From: Evernia prunastri | Lineage: Eukaryota > Ascomycota > Lecanoromycetes > Lecanorales > Parmeliaceae | Assembly (NCBI GenBank): GCA_003184365.1 | Contig: NKYR01000028.1 | Location: 268-64,267 of the forward strand | DNA length: 64,000 bases | Direction: 5' to 3' | Shown: in pieces, positions 45,205 through 57,729 of the stretch | Position numbering within the stretch: the stretch's first letter is position 1 | Layout of the letters: each line of letters begins with the position of its first letter | Position numbers and translations under genes: made by a program | Notes under the pieces: model-generated | What the model saw: the letters and a program-made list of their open reading frames with translations, nothing else | Told to the model about the DNA's origin: nothing | Database searches by the model: none

Positions 45205-47348
45205 ATGCTGGACAGTTTTGAGATCCTGACAACGTCAGGAGTGGTCCTGTGGTCAAAGTATTATGTCCCGGTGAGCAGCAGCGTAATCAACGGCTTCATC
45301 AAGGATGTCTTCATTGAAGAAAAAGTCCTCCCAGGCGCAAGTGTTGTAGACGATACATCGGCAACCCAGAATCCCTCATACAAGAGAGATCGATATACAC
45401 TGAAATGGGCAAGCGTCAAGGATTTGGGGCTCATCTTCGTGGTATGTATTGCGCTGGACTGTGGTGGGAGATATATCATACTAATCGGCCCTCAGGCTGT
45501 CTACCAATCCTTATTACACCTTTCGTGGATAGACAAGCTTTTGGACAATATACGGATCATCTTCGTTGATCTTTACAAAGACCAGTTGAAGAAGCCCCAT
45601 ACGAGTGTGGTAGAATGCAATTTCGATGAATACTTTGACCAGCAAGTTAAGGAGCTGGAAAGCGCAGCGGAAAGGCCACCCCAACGTGTAGCGCAACCCG
45701 CATTGGAAGAACTCACTCCACCTTCAAGCTCTGAGAACGGGCACAAGGGACTCCCGCCACCATTACCGGGGCTAGCACCAGGTAAGGTTTTGTCACAATC
45801 TGGAGACAACAATAGAAGACTGATCCCATGTTCATGCGCAGGTTATGTGAAAAAGCAGCAAATCAATGACGACTCGACAGACGTATCACCGATACCCACG
45901 TCAGATACATCGAGGCCTTCTACGCCTGCAGCCCACATATTAGCGGGAAAATCTGGACCTAAAGGTGGCTCTCGGAGGGCACGAAAAGCTGTGACAACCA
46001 CTGCAAATTTATCTTCGGGCGATGAAAGGAAGGCGAAACCAAAGAAAGATACTGGGAAGAAGATGCGCAGGTGGGATGCCGACGGTCTGGCAGACGAAGA
46101 AGAGGGAATCGTTTTGGACTATTCCGCTCTGTCGCCTGAGAAGAACGGCGCCGTCAAGGACGAACACTTCACCGGAATAGAATCGATCGACTCGCATTCC
46201 TTCGGCACCAGGACCGGCAAAGGTCAGTTTGTCCTCAAAGACTTGGACAGTGAGGTGCATTCTATTTTAGAAGGGGCAAGCGAGAAGAAGGCACAGTCCT
46301 CTTCATCGAAAAGCGGTGTTGTTGGTTCCAGTTTGGGCGCGATCAGTGGGCTGTTCCGAAATGTTATTGGAGGCAAGGTCTTGACCCAAGAGGATTTGGC
46401 CAAGCCGATGAGAGGCATGGAGGAGCACCTTCTGAACAAGAACGTCGCAAGAGAAGCAGCGGTACGATTATGCGAAGGGGTTGAGAGAGAACTCATCGGT
46501 GTGAAGACTGGAAGCTTCGAAAGTGAGTTTGCACAACTCACCGGCTCGCAGAGCTCTAACGACTGCCAACAGGCGTGGAAACAACAATACGTTCCGCAAT
46601 GGAATCTTCTCTCCGCAAAATTCTTACCCCAACAACATCCCTCGACATCCTACGGTCCATTACATCCGTTACCAGTCCTTCACAGTTGAACCCCCTATCA
46701 CCCAAACCACGTCCTTATGTCATCTCCATCGTCGGCGTCAACGGCGTCGGCAAATCTACTAATCTCTCCAAATTAGCCTTCTTCCTCCTCCAGAATAAAT
46801 TTAACCTTCTCATTGCCGCCTGCGACACTTTCCGATCTGGCGCTGTTGAGCAGCTTCGTGTTCACGCCAGGAATCTCAAAGAACTAGCGGAACGGGAAAA
46901 TCTAGGGAAAATAGAGCTCTATGAAAAGGGTTACGGTAAAGACGCAGCGAACATCGCCAAAGATGCAGTAGCGTACGCTGAGCAGGAGCACTTCGATGTC
47001 GTCCTGATCGACACCGCTGGAAGACGGCATAACGACACCCGCCTAATGTCGAATCTGGAGAAGTTCGGCAATTTCGCTAATCCGGATAAGATCCTCATGG
47101 TGGGTGAGGCTCTGGTTGGCAGCGATTCTGTCGGCCAAGCGCGAAGTTTCAATGCTGCATTTGGGAGCAAGAGAAGGTTGGACGGTTTCATCATCTCAAA
47201 GTGTGATACGGTGGGCGATATGGTGGGCACTTTGGTCAGTATGGTGCATGCGACAGGCATCCCGGTCGTTTTCTTGGGCGTGGGTCAGCATTATGGGGAC
47301 CTCCGCACTTTGTCCGTCACATGGGCCGTAGGATTGTTAATGAGTTGA
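45205..47348 (+). CDS. SRP101: Signal recognition particle receptor subunit alpha
   Basis: SR-alpha docks SRP-ribosome complexes at the ER membrane. Four exons: 45205-45441, 45496-45781, 45842-46522, 46573-47348, giving 659 aa. The N-terminal SRX domain (MLDSFEILTTSGVVLWSKYY) binds SR-beta. A charged linker follows, with the conserved MRRWDADG. The NG GTPase domain shows VGVNGVGKSTNLSKLAFFL (P-loop, G1), DTFRSGAVEQL, VLIDTAGRRH (G3), SKCDTVGD (G4; TKxD in most members) and GVGQHYGDLR near the end. Intron 1 is 54 bp and open in frame. Ends on TGA 47346-47348. Confidence 0.93.
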
Positions 47349-50300
47349 TGGCGAAAACCTTACTGATAATAAATGATGATCTTATTCCCTAACGCATCGG
47401 CTGTCTCAGCAGTGTACAGCAAGAAAACCGAGACTATTAGGGCAGCTAACCATTGGAGTGCTGAATATTTTAGGGCGAAAGTCCACGGCTGAAGACTGGA
47501 AACCGTCCAAGCTGCTGCTTTTCATGGGCGATGAACCTTTATGTTCTGGCATATGTGGCCCAGAGACATCGCAGTCCAACGTACAAATTCGGTCGAGGAG
47601 CTCGAATTTAATTCATCGAGAAGCGCAAACCGCACATCTCGTCCTATTGTCTCCGCCATTGGAGAAGTATCACCGAAGCAATCAATATACGCGGCACTCT
47701 GGCTTCTTTATGGTCCTCTGACCATCTCTCCCGATGCCTCAGACTGCTTCACCATCCTTCGTAATGACCAGCCCCGCAAGTCGCCATTGAAGCCAGCTCG
47801 CCTTGTTTGGTGCACTCTTATGTTTTGTTTTCGATGAAGATCAGGGCTATTTAGCTGTGATCATATTGTCCTTTGATCCGCTGCCTTCTCACATACCGAT
47901 CACTGGAGTTTTGTGTCCCGAGAGCTCAATGATCCTGCTGGTGTGTTCTTGTTTTCGAACGATCACCTCCGGACACTGGCCTCCTACGCTTACAGCCAAA
48001 GTGTCAAATTCCAAGCAGCAAGGGAAGGAGCGGACAGCTACGCAATATCAGACAGCACGGATCTCGTGTTGTATTCCGTAAGCTGCCAGGAAGCTGGGCC
48101 GCTTCACCGTCCACGTTCGTGACCTCCGGTGCCAAGTCGCCGATTCCTTCTCTAGATCCATAAATAGATGTGTACTGTGCACACTTCAGGAATAGACGAG
48201 TCAGGTAAACGAGCATCCAAACAACACGTAGCGCCGCCTGCGTCTAGCGGGCAGTGCTTTTGGGATTTTCAAAAAAGGCCAGTTCGATTGTAGTGGGAAT
48301 GTGGACACGGCACATGTCCTTGCGGATTGCCACCATCAGACCTTGCTTACATGTTTTAAGCACTAGAGTCTAGAGGGTACGAGTACTTATACTGACTGTT
48401 GATTCGCAGCCTTACCAGAACTCGGCAAATATAGTTTGAGGCCTTAGTAAAGCGCCGCACGTGGGAACTTGGTAAGCGCCTCTCCATCTGACACCACAAG
48501 TAAAGTAAGCTTGATCATCACAATGTTTCAAACAAACGTTTCAAGTGAATGTTTTAGGCAAGTAAACCCCCATGTAACATTTTCTTCGTGCAATTGGGAG
48601 ACACTTTGCCATGAAGTATCTTTTTCCGGTGTGTGAATTGCTCAAACCGGATATGTCAAGGAAAGGAAAGAATCCTTCCCGTATAGGAGTTGTAGGAACT
48701 GTGGTAGACATAGGGCGCGGAGAAAAAGGATGAAGATGAGATGCTCAAGATATTTTTGGCATTGTGGCTATACAAAGATTCTGCTCTGTACGAGAAAGAG
48801 GGTAGAGATGGACTCTGACCCCACGGCAGAGACGAGATTGCCAGTGGACAAAAACACTGCCTGTTGTCTTGTTCAGAGTGGTGGAGAGGTGCGATGCATT
48901 GTAACTTGCCAGAAGAGTGTGTTGCTATTCTTGAATTTGCTTCAGACCGCAGTAGTAGGAAATTGGATGGACATGCATATGAATAACCTCACTCTACATT
49001 GATTCGTCTGAAATTGACAGCCAATGAGCGCCTCGAACGGGACGATGAAGTTTTTTTTGAAACACGAGGCTGAATATTCAGTCGCAAAGTAAGCGGGTGA
49101 GAGAGGGCTGACTTTCCCGCGGCTACTGATTACTTAAATATTTGATGCGGTAAGTTGGATTTGAAAGGTGATAAGATAATTTTCTTTTGAGGCTGATGCT
49201 TGATGCTTGGCGAGTAGAGTAGAAGAATATGCAGGGCCTCGGGCCTCGGGAAGCACGTGGGATTCTCCGTAGTATCATGAGCATCAGCATTCACTATTGA
49301 GATCGCAACGTCTCCTCCAGTTTTCCTTGGCTCCTTCCCGCTATGATCGGACCCGTCTGATCGTACCTGCAGTAGCTCTTACTTGAGTCACATTGCGCCT
49401 CCGTACATTATTTCGTATTCATGACTGCAGGCAAACACCCCTCAAGCCTTCGTAGTCACAGGAGAAATTGAATCACTGACTTCTATCGTTTACGCTTTCA
49501 CCTTCGCATACACATGTACCTCTATTGTTAGAAATATATTTGCTCGTCAACCTTGGTCTCCATGGATGCGATTGATGTGTTTCCAAGTCTCCTTCCCCGT
49601 CAATGGTGTCCGCCTGACTGTCTGGTCTTGGAAGTTACTTGCGGTTCTCCAACAAGTGTAGGTCGGAAGTCCAACAGAGGCTGCAAAGCTTCTCTAGAGT
49701 CCCTTTGTCAGAATATTTAACTTTCGTGTCCTCTATGTTTTTCTTTCTCACCTTTTTGGATGGATTAGGGCGCATATTCGTGTGTATGTATCTTCGAGAT
49801 GTATCTATTTAGGTCTTTTAAAGTAAGCGCTAATCAGCCTTAGCCCCAACGCTAATTCTCATAATAGACCATCATCTTTTGATGTACCTTAGCCTTACCT
49901 TATGCCAACGTTCTACTTGATCGTGTCTGACTACAAGCTCTGAACTTTACCAACTATTCTATGCTTGTCTTCCAATCTCGCTGAGGCACTGGTGTATCAT
50001 CTTGGTCCACAGTCACTCATTCTAGAATGATCCGGATTCTTTTGACGTCACACCCCGTCTTCTGGCAATGCCTCCTCCCAACCATCAGCCCTGCAACATT
50101 CATCTCACACAATCAACATCCTTAAATTTCCCCTCGGTCTACACGCCCTAGGCCATCGACGGATGTATCCGACAAACAAGGTACAAGTCCAAATTTGGGT
50201 ACGGACGGTACAACGTAAACGGTGCATTACCTCGTGGCATCGCATGGTTATGAGCACGCTCTCTCCCCAATCACATGTCTGGGTTTGACATGCACGATGT

Positions 50301-50750
50301 GTCGAGAATGATGAGCCTCTCCGCTGCTGACGAGATCAGGTCATGTTTGCGTGCTGCCGTCACTTCATTCGACAATTTTTCTATAGCGGTCATTCTGGCA
50401 AGTCTTCGAGGGGTCGCCCGTTGTGTTACATCCATATGGCTTTGACAATTGACAGTACCATAAAGAGTTCAAAACACCCGTCCAGAATCAATTATATCTT
50501 GCCTCTCAGTAATCCCATGACTGTGCTCACAAATCTCCTTACACAGACTTCATAGCCACAAAATTTTTGTTCCTTCTTTTCTTTGACTGCTGCCGCCTCT
50601 CAGACTCGTCATCCCTCTTGTCCTACAGAAGCTAGTGCCTGGTTTTTTAGCTACCAGGACACCTTGTGCGTTAGTCATTCTATCAGATTCCGGCGAGGTC
50701 TAGCCCTACGATTTCAAGTCTATATAACACAACATTTCGCACTCTTTCCG
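47349..50750. other. Gene-free 3.4-kb region
   Basis: I find no gene. Short open frames such as 48730-49002 do not look coding. The last kilobase probably includes the promoter and 5' UTR of the following gene; pyrimidine-rich stretches are common there. Confidence 0.45.
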
Positions 50751-51986
50751 ATGGACTATCAATCATCTTCCAGGTCCCAGAAAAAGCGATCCCCAACAGG
50801 CTCAGATACAGCTTCATCTTCCAGACAAGCAGTGCCAACAACATCAATTCCCCCAAGCCTACGATACTTCACAGCAGTAGCTAGCTCGTCCACACCCTAC
50901 GAATCTCCCTACGCCCAAGACCAGGACAGACGATCCCAACCGCCCTCAGAATCTTCACTCCGCTCCACGTCGAGATCGACAAGCCTGCATCCAGCCTTGA
51001 GCGGCGTTTCTACCACCCGGTCACCCCATTCCAAGCAGAGTTCCTCCTCAGGCGACTCCATCTACGGTTCTCCAGGTCCTCGTGACAGCCGTAACACTAC
51101 TCCAGGAGGCACGATGAGTACCCAAAGGACTATGAGCTCGGTGAGTCAACTGCTCGATTGTGTCATCTTCATTTTCTGTTTGGTTACTTTACATTTCACA
51201 TCTCCTTGCGGTAATTTCAAATGGACATGGCTTTGCTTAGTGAAGCTTATCATTTATGACGTTTTTTGTCTGCGCGCTAAGCAGCAACACCCCTGTCTAG
51301 CGTTTCGGTCTTAGCGTTGCGCGCAACCCGACTCTCAAACATGCTTTTGTCTACTTTGGTACAAAGTCGAAACAATTACTAATCTGAAATGTTGCTCAAG
51401 AATGATCGAGAACAGCTGATCCGTTCGCTCCGCACTCACCGCGTCAACACTCTTACAGAGCTACGCCGAATCGAGAAGCTCTTTGCGTCCAACGACTCAG
51501 CAGACGTCACCGAGGCCATGACCACTGCCTGGGCCCACTACGTCAACTCCAACAATCTGTTAAGCGAGCTTCGAGGCATGACAAAGAATTATCCCTTCAG
51601 TTCAGAATGTCTGGATGAGGCCAAGTGGCAAGTCATTGGAGACCCTACTAGTACCCGAAGTTGGAATTACTGCTGGTTGATACTCACCAAAATCAAGAAT
51701 GAGTGAGTCACTCTTGCTCATGGATTTTTCCTCTCTACCAATTCTGATTTTACATCGGTGTGACTACTCCACTTCAGAATGTATAACGCTGACCACCGCC
51801 GTCTACAGGAATCTTATCAGGAAGCATGCACGACTCCTTGCAGTGAAACCTACCATGTGGGGAGGACGCAATCCCTCTCCATCAGGTGTGGACAAACTTT
51901 CCACTGCGTGTGAGCAGGAATGGACGCGGGCGTTGACTCAGATGCTTCGCCAATGGAGCACGCCTCCGAGTAAGTCGGGCAGATAG
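50751..51986 (+). CDS. Hypothetical Ser-rich protein, 285 aa
   Basis: Four proposed exons: 50751-51140, 51401-51702, 51778-51842, 51886-51986. Exon 1 starts MDYQSSSRSQKKRSPTGSDT and is highly Ser/Thr/Pro-rich, probably disordered. Exon 2 is helical and charged (NDREQLIRSLRTHRVNTLTE, then EAMTTAWAHYVNSNNLLSEL). The end reads QMLRQWSTPPSKSGR. All phases agree, and the third intron is inferred only from phase and signals. The 260-bp first intron is long for this window, so another small exon may hide in it. No domain recognised. Confidence 0.6.
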
Positions 51987-52116
51987 GTGCCTGATTTCGT
52001 AGCCCGTCCTTCTTCGCGGTGGGCACATGAGGGATTGACAGTCTGCGATTTAGGGTGATGTACGATTATGGGGATAAATTCAGCGGGCTATAGGGGCATT
52101 GCATTGGGTTAAGGAT

Positions 52117-52195
52117 ACAGCATTTGGGAAGGCTATCTTGATTGCATTTGGGGAAGCGTTCTTGACTGCATTTGGGAAGGCGTTGACTGCATTTT
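52117..52195. repeat. 24-bp minisatellite, about 3.5 copies
   Basis: Imperfect repeats built on gcatttgggaaggc with spacing near 24 bp, diverged between copies. Confidence 0.65.
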
Positions 52196-52495
52196 CAGGC
52201 CGACTGGTTTCGCTGCCTGACGTTCGTTTTGCATTTGTGAGCGATGATACACCTTGCCATATTACTGTCATTACTTTGTACTAGAAGTTTGCTCCTTAAG
52301 GGCCTTGTACCAACCACTACATTGATTTTCATCAGACACAGCCTGAAACCCTTCGTTCAGCCCGGACGTGGCTCTCGGCTAGCTGAGAGGTACAAGATGA
52401 GCATCTACTCTCCTACGCTGCTCGTATCTAATCTCAAGCTGCCCCCATCCATGCTACTGCAGGTACCATCCTTTCCAAGCCTCCATTGTAGGATC

Positions 52496-52585
52496 TCAAA
52501 CCTCCTAGCGCTTCGACCCAACCTTCTAGCTTCCTGCTCCAACCTTCTAGCGCTTCGATCCAACCTTCTAGCGTCGTCCTGTCTC
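52496..52585. repeat. 21-bp minisatellite, about 4 copies
   Basis: Repeats of the form ccaaccttctagcgcttcga, with diverged copies of the ttctagcg core continuing as far as about 52720. Confidence 0.65.
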
Positions 52586-53010
52586 AATCTCGTAAAGCCT
52601 GGTTTCAATCTTCTAGGGGCAAGATCGAGTCTTCTAGCGGTACTTCACGCTTCACATTATCTAGCGGCATGAGGGACTCTCTGGTCGTGGTCTGACGGCA
52701 CGCTTCAGATTTCTCTAGCGGCATGAGCAACAAAAAAAAAGACCAACGCCTTTGCCAATGGCATCGCCGGCGTCCTCCAGACTCCACTCCAATTCGTATT
52801 CGAAAAAGCCACGGCTTACCTACCCTCCTCTGCCAGCACCGACAGATGCGCGCACTCCGAACAATGAGTCTTTAAGCATCATGAATTATGCTCAGCCACT
52901 ACGTCATTTTCCATGTGTGTGACCGGGAGTAGGTAACCACGTGGCGACTGGCGAAGGAAGTTATTGCTAGATGTCGTTAGGTTTAAGATGTTTTATCATT
53001 CATTACCTTA

Positions 53011-53656
53011 TAGGAAAGACCTGATTCTTACGAACGGTTTTCAAATGGTTTTGATACTCCAACGGTATAGAGATGCTTTTGATTGATGGAAACCGTATCT
53101 AAACTATTCGAAAGTTACCACTAATTAAAACTTTCAATGATCAATCATTCAAAACTGTTAATATCTTTCAACGAAATATATACCATACAAATTTTCAACG
53201 ATTCTAACTATCTTGATGGTTGATTCTCACAGACGAAAGTGTATATATATACTGTTAGTGATGTGATTTAAGGTTAAGCGAGACACTCGGAATCTCTGTT
53301 TACTCTCTTACATCAACGTCGCAAAGAAAAAACCTTCAAATTCGATCGATTCAGACAATTTTCTCGCGGGGGCGATGTTCACGGAAGGTCGAGGATGTGA
53401 TGTGGGGGGGCGAGGATAGCAGAGTGGAAGGCTGTGAAGGGCGGAAGGTTCAAGGCTGAACCCTGGAAATTTTGAATACACGCTAAGCTTACCGAAATAC
53501 ACGTTCTCATATAGTAAATTGAACAGTTAACTTTACTTTCAATGGTAGAAAACCGAAAACGTTTCGTAATCTAAACCATGTACAAATGGATCCCGTAATT
53601 ACCACTATTCCAGATTATTAATCATGTGTGAACCATGTCTAAACCGTTTCTAAGAA
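53011..53656 (+). repeat. Single-arm copy of the AT-rich repeat
   Basis: Starts taggaaagacctgatt, as the left arm at 10013 does, and ends at the position matching the centre of the inverted repeat. It is uninterrupted at all four points where LTRs sit in the 10-13 kb copy. It is less AT-rich, and its differences from the other copy are mainly transitions. No coding frame. Confidence 0.8.
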
Positions 53657-54789
53657 CCCGCCTTGGCCCATAAGGTATTACCTTACTCACCTCAGATAGC
53701 AGTCAGATAGCATACCTAAGCCACAGACGCTAAAGTAGAGGTAATGCTCTTTAGGCTTGGCGCTAGGCTTTTCGGCGACAAAGGCTTCCGAGGCTTGGTG
53801 TGATCAATAATCAAGTTATCTAGGTAGGTATACTCCACGGTGTATGAGTACTACGATAGAATGCATAACATGTTCCACCACAAACATTCTCAACCTCCTC
53901 AATATCATCAATATTCCAAATATTCTCGATATTCCAAATGTCCAAATGTCAGCATTCTGACCGAGCTGGGCTGTAACTCTGTACTGTAGTGCTAGTCGAG
54001 GTCAGCTGAGAAGACGTACTAGAGTACCTAACCATGACGTCCTTACCTCATTCCCAAGTTGACCCAGCAGACTAATTTTGGAGTCACAGCCCCAAGACAT
54101 GTGGGTCAAAGTTCCATATCAAACAGGACACAGAAAGTTGCTGCAACCAAACCTTTCTGACTGCGGACACCCCAGTCAAAGGTGAAGAATGGAAGGGTGA
54201 TGGGAAGAAAATGCTGCGTAGGGTTTGGCAAAGAAGAAAACGCATGAATCTGAGGTTCATTAGCCTATGCATTCTACCAGCGGCTTCCACAAGATTTTCC
54301 AATGAATCTATCTTCAAGAGATGAAAGGTCTCATCCTTTCTGCCAATACTGTCGGGGTACAGTCATCTCCCACCGCTACAGCTGCCACTTCTTCTGGCAG
54401 CATGCTTGGGGAGTTGCTGTAGTTTGTGACCATGCGGACCGACAACAAGAACTGCAAAGGTGGAAGTAACAGTATCAGGGCAACCGAAGTTCTACGGAGA
54501 GGCGTAAATGTCGTACAACATGAAGCAATGGGATTCATTAGGGACTCGGCAGGGCAGGTGGACGCTCATTAGAAGGTATGGAATTCTTGAACAAGCTGTC
54601 TAGCTAATGCAAGATCGTCATCCGCTCGGTCTCTGCGGCCTCATATCTAAAATGTAACCGAAAATGTCGAGTCCAATGAGGTATATCAATATCCAGGTAT
54701 GCGGGGACTTTCAACCATACGCTCCAACTTAACAAGGGGTTCTCAACATTATAACCAATGTCCAAACCTCAGGGTATCCGTCAACTGCC
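53657..54789. other. Intergenic region
   Basis: No gene recognised. Confidence 0.45.
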
Positions 54790-56421
54790 TCAGCCCACCC
54801 ACACATTCTCTGAAAACTTCGTCACCCTGAGACCAACACTGTTCTGAGTTTTATTCACGACCCACTCTGCGTCTTTGAAGAGCCTGTTCATGCCGGAACT
54901 AGTATCGAGCGCCCAGTCAGTTTTGGCACGACTATACTTACTGAAATGATACAACGTACTCTGACAACTTGATCTCGGAGAAAGAAGTAAGATCTCTAAG
55001 TCTCGCGATCAAATATCGACAATCCTGCTTGGTGGCCACCGTAACATCCAGGAAGATTTCCTCAGCATCGGTGTTGAGCCACATGAAACGAATTTTGAGG
55101 TCCTTCGATTGGGTAAATGTGGGCCTCGTAACACTGAGTAGGGCTTCTGGGTCAATCGCAAGGGCTGGATACAGCGCGGTGAGAGACTGTTGGCCATGAA
55201 CGAAGATAATTCGACGGCTTTCAACATCGTAGACTATGTTCATATTTGCCTCAGCCTGCCTTGGCATGACATGAAGACCTAGGGTCCCAACAAATTGGAT
55301 CGGCATTCTCCAGCTCTCCGACTCTCTTACACCAGCTTCAAGTGACTCATTGTGCCCTGTCCTCTGACGTTTGGAGGCAGACGAAGATTCCAAGCAGATC
55401 GGATTTTTGGCAGAGCCAAGTGCAGAATTCTCAGCAGCCTTCCTCTTTACAGAAGGTCTCAGGCTGCCAGTAGGTTGGCCACTCGAGCTTGAAGTTGTCT
55501 TATTCGATGGTATCGATCGGGCAGTAGAGGGGCTACTCCCGAGTGAGGATGCCTTTGTCAAGGGTGAGGACGTTGGCGCTAGAGGGGGTCCAAGGTCCAA
55601 TGCCTTGATTGATGCCCCTATTCTGCCAAAACATTCGGCATTTGATGACACGATCTTCTCAGCCGTGGGCTCAGACGGCATCTGGGTGGGCTTGCTGGTT
55701 TCCGTGCCTTTCGACACAGTCTTCGTTTCCGTGGGCCGAGGAGGACGCTCTCCAATTTGGTCGGCTCCTGCGTCCAGTGATAGAGGTGAGTTGACGGCAG
55801 TCCCAGAAGACTCAGACCCTGCTGGTTGGCTGGTCTCTACCGTCAAGTGCTTGAAGATAGCGGTAGCACAGGCATCGAGCTCCACGGGCTCGGCGGCCTC
55901 CACCGTTGGCGAACACGGCTTGGTGATAGAAGCCTCAGACACATTTTCTGGTCTACTGGTACTTGCAGCGGGCGATAGTGGCTTAGTCTGTCAGAACGGT
56001 CTTCTATCCCAGTCCCAACTTAACTCACTTGGAAAACCTCCGCTATCGTGGCCTCAATAGATCCAGTCTGGATGCCCATGCCACTCATTCGCTGCCTCAT
56101 CTTCATTAACTCCTTCAACTTGACAAGATCTGTTGCGTCTATCCTTGCACCAGGAACGAATACCTTCGTCAGCGCTGCCTTCACGTTGGTAGAGTTGATT
56201 TGAAGGTCGTCTAGTTGCAGGACCATGGCAATCAACTCTTCGCAGTCCACAATCATGCTGTCGATGATGTGGCCCTTCTGAGGATCAAACACGTTCGCAA
56301 TAGCAAGATCAATACATGTGGGGGCAATTTCATGATCTGTCAGGCTTTGACGCAATTCCATCAACTTGGTCCATCTCTTCGTCTGGAGCTCGAAGCCCTC
56401 GTCGTCTTCAAGCTTCGTCAT
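54790..56421 (-). CDS. Hypothetical protein with N-terminal helical repeats
   Basis: Three exons (minus): 56421-56029, 55987-54942, 54883-54790, phases matching, about 510 aa from ATG 56421. The frame stays open up to 56475 and the extra residues look helical, so the true start may lie upstream beyond an unseen intron. Exon 1 carries leucine-rich helical repeats of about 40-45 residues, each with an LxxLRxxL helix and an I/A-x-VF end (IDLAIANVF, VKAALTKVF, IEATIAEVF). A Ser/Pro-rich basic linker follows (SVKRKAAEN, SSASKRQRTG), then a folded-looking C-terminal domain (NIVYDVESRRIIFVHGQQSL to LSEYVVSFQ). The last exon is supported by a strong GTAAGT donor and by phase. No known family recognised. 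Confidence 0.65.
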
Positions 56422-57729
56422 GGCTAGTTCAGCTCTTGCAATCAACAACTGTAGTCCAGCGTCAATGCAGTGCAAGCCTTGCTTGAGTGTGTGTTGTCAT
56501 GATACTTTGCAATTGTTCAGATACGAGATTGATGAGGAGGTGAAAAGGTGATGTGAGGGTTAATGTGAAATAGTGAGCGAAGACTCTAAACTCCAAAACC
56601 CGAAGTCCGATAATTGAGTTTACGGTGAGGTCTTGACTTATGAGATGCACTAATGCGAGCTAGTTTCCAAGGTCACTCGCTCCCGTGATTTTTGGCACTG
56701 TCGAGACTAGTTATCATGATGTCGGTGAGATCGAGTGGTGGTTCAGAGCTTAGCCATTCCCTTCTCCCCTCCATTCTTCGCTTTCCCTCCATCTCTTCCT
56801 TCTCACTTGCTATTCACTACCTTCCAAGAGTACCGGCTAAATCTTTGTATGCTCCGCACGGAGCTCGCTGAAATTTGTCGGCTCTTTGAAGTGACCAACG
56901 GCGCCGCAACCTGCCAAACTTGTTAAAGAAGCACATCCCCAAACCATGCTAACCCCACTGCTACCCCGTACAGCCCGCATGGCGTACCTGTCCCTTTCGT
57001 ACATGGTTTTCTGCTACGTCTCCCAGGTACGGACACCAAACAATGGATTGCCAGCCCCTTACGACGATATTTCCAAGAGCTTTGGCGTCCTCTACGATTC
57101 AAACAAAATGACCGTTCGGCTTGTGGTTCGAACGGCATGTACTTCGCGAGCTATGACAGCGGCAATCATCGTTGAATGAAGCGGAGCCTACTGAAGCTGA
57201 AGTGCCTGGTGGTCTTTGAACAAGGAATGCACTGAAACAGTCGCTGTGCGGGTACAGCAGTATCGTGTGATTGGATTTTTTGCGCAGTAGGCAACAATGA
57301 CATGTACAATTAGGGCCATGCCTCAGTTGTATCCAAATATAGATGATGTGCCTCATGTAGAGCTCAACCGATATCCGATTCGGAGATAAGTGACCTACAA
57401 CAATGAATACCTTCTTAAAGGGCCACGACTCCGGTGGCTGTACGACAGTAAGCTGATCCTTTGGTCTTGGGAAAGATGCTGCTAGCAAATTCCACAGCCC
57501 TACATTCGCCACCAATCATTCGCCTTCAACAGCATTAAGCCATTGTTTAGTGAGGTCATTATCAACACTAACAGTTGGAAATTGTTCCAAGGTAACCTTT
57601 CTATTATTCCCTAGCATCCAAAACGTTTCTCCTTTGCCTTCCATCATTATCCACATTCACGTCGTTCTTGACCAGCTGGATTCTGCAGCTGCGCGTGGAT
57701 GCTATTTTCCGCGAACAGAGATCACGACC
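56422..57729. other. Divergent intergenic region
   Basis: Between two divergently transcribed genes of unknown function with similar repeats. No gene accepted. Confidence 0.45.

Larger units (their letters stand above)
51987..53010. other. Intergenic region with minisatellites
   Basis: No gene accepted. Two short tandem-repeat tracts are annotated separately; a purine tract and several open frames that merely mirror the repeats are present. Confidence 0.45.
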
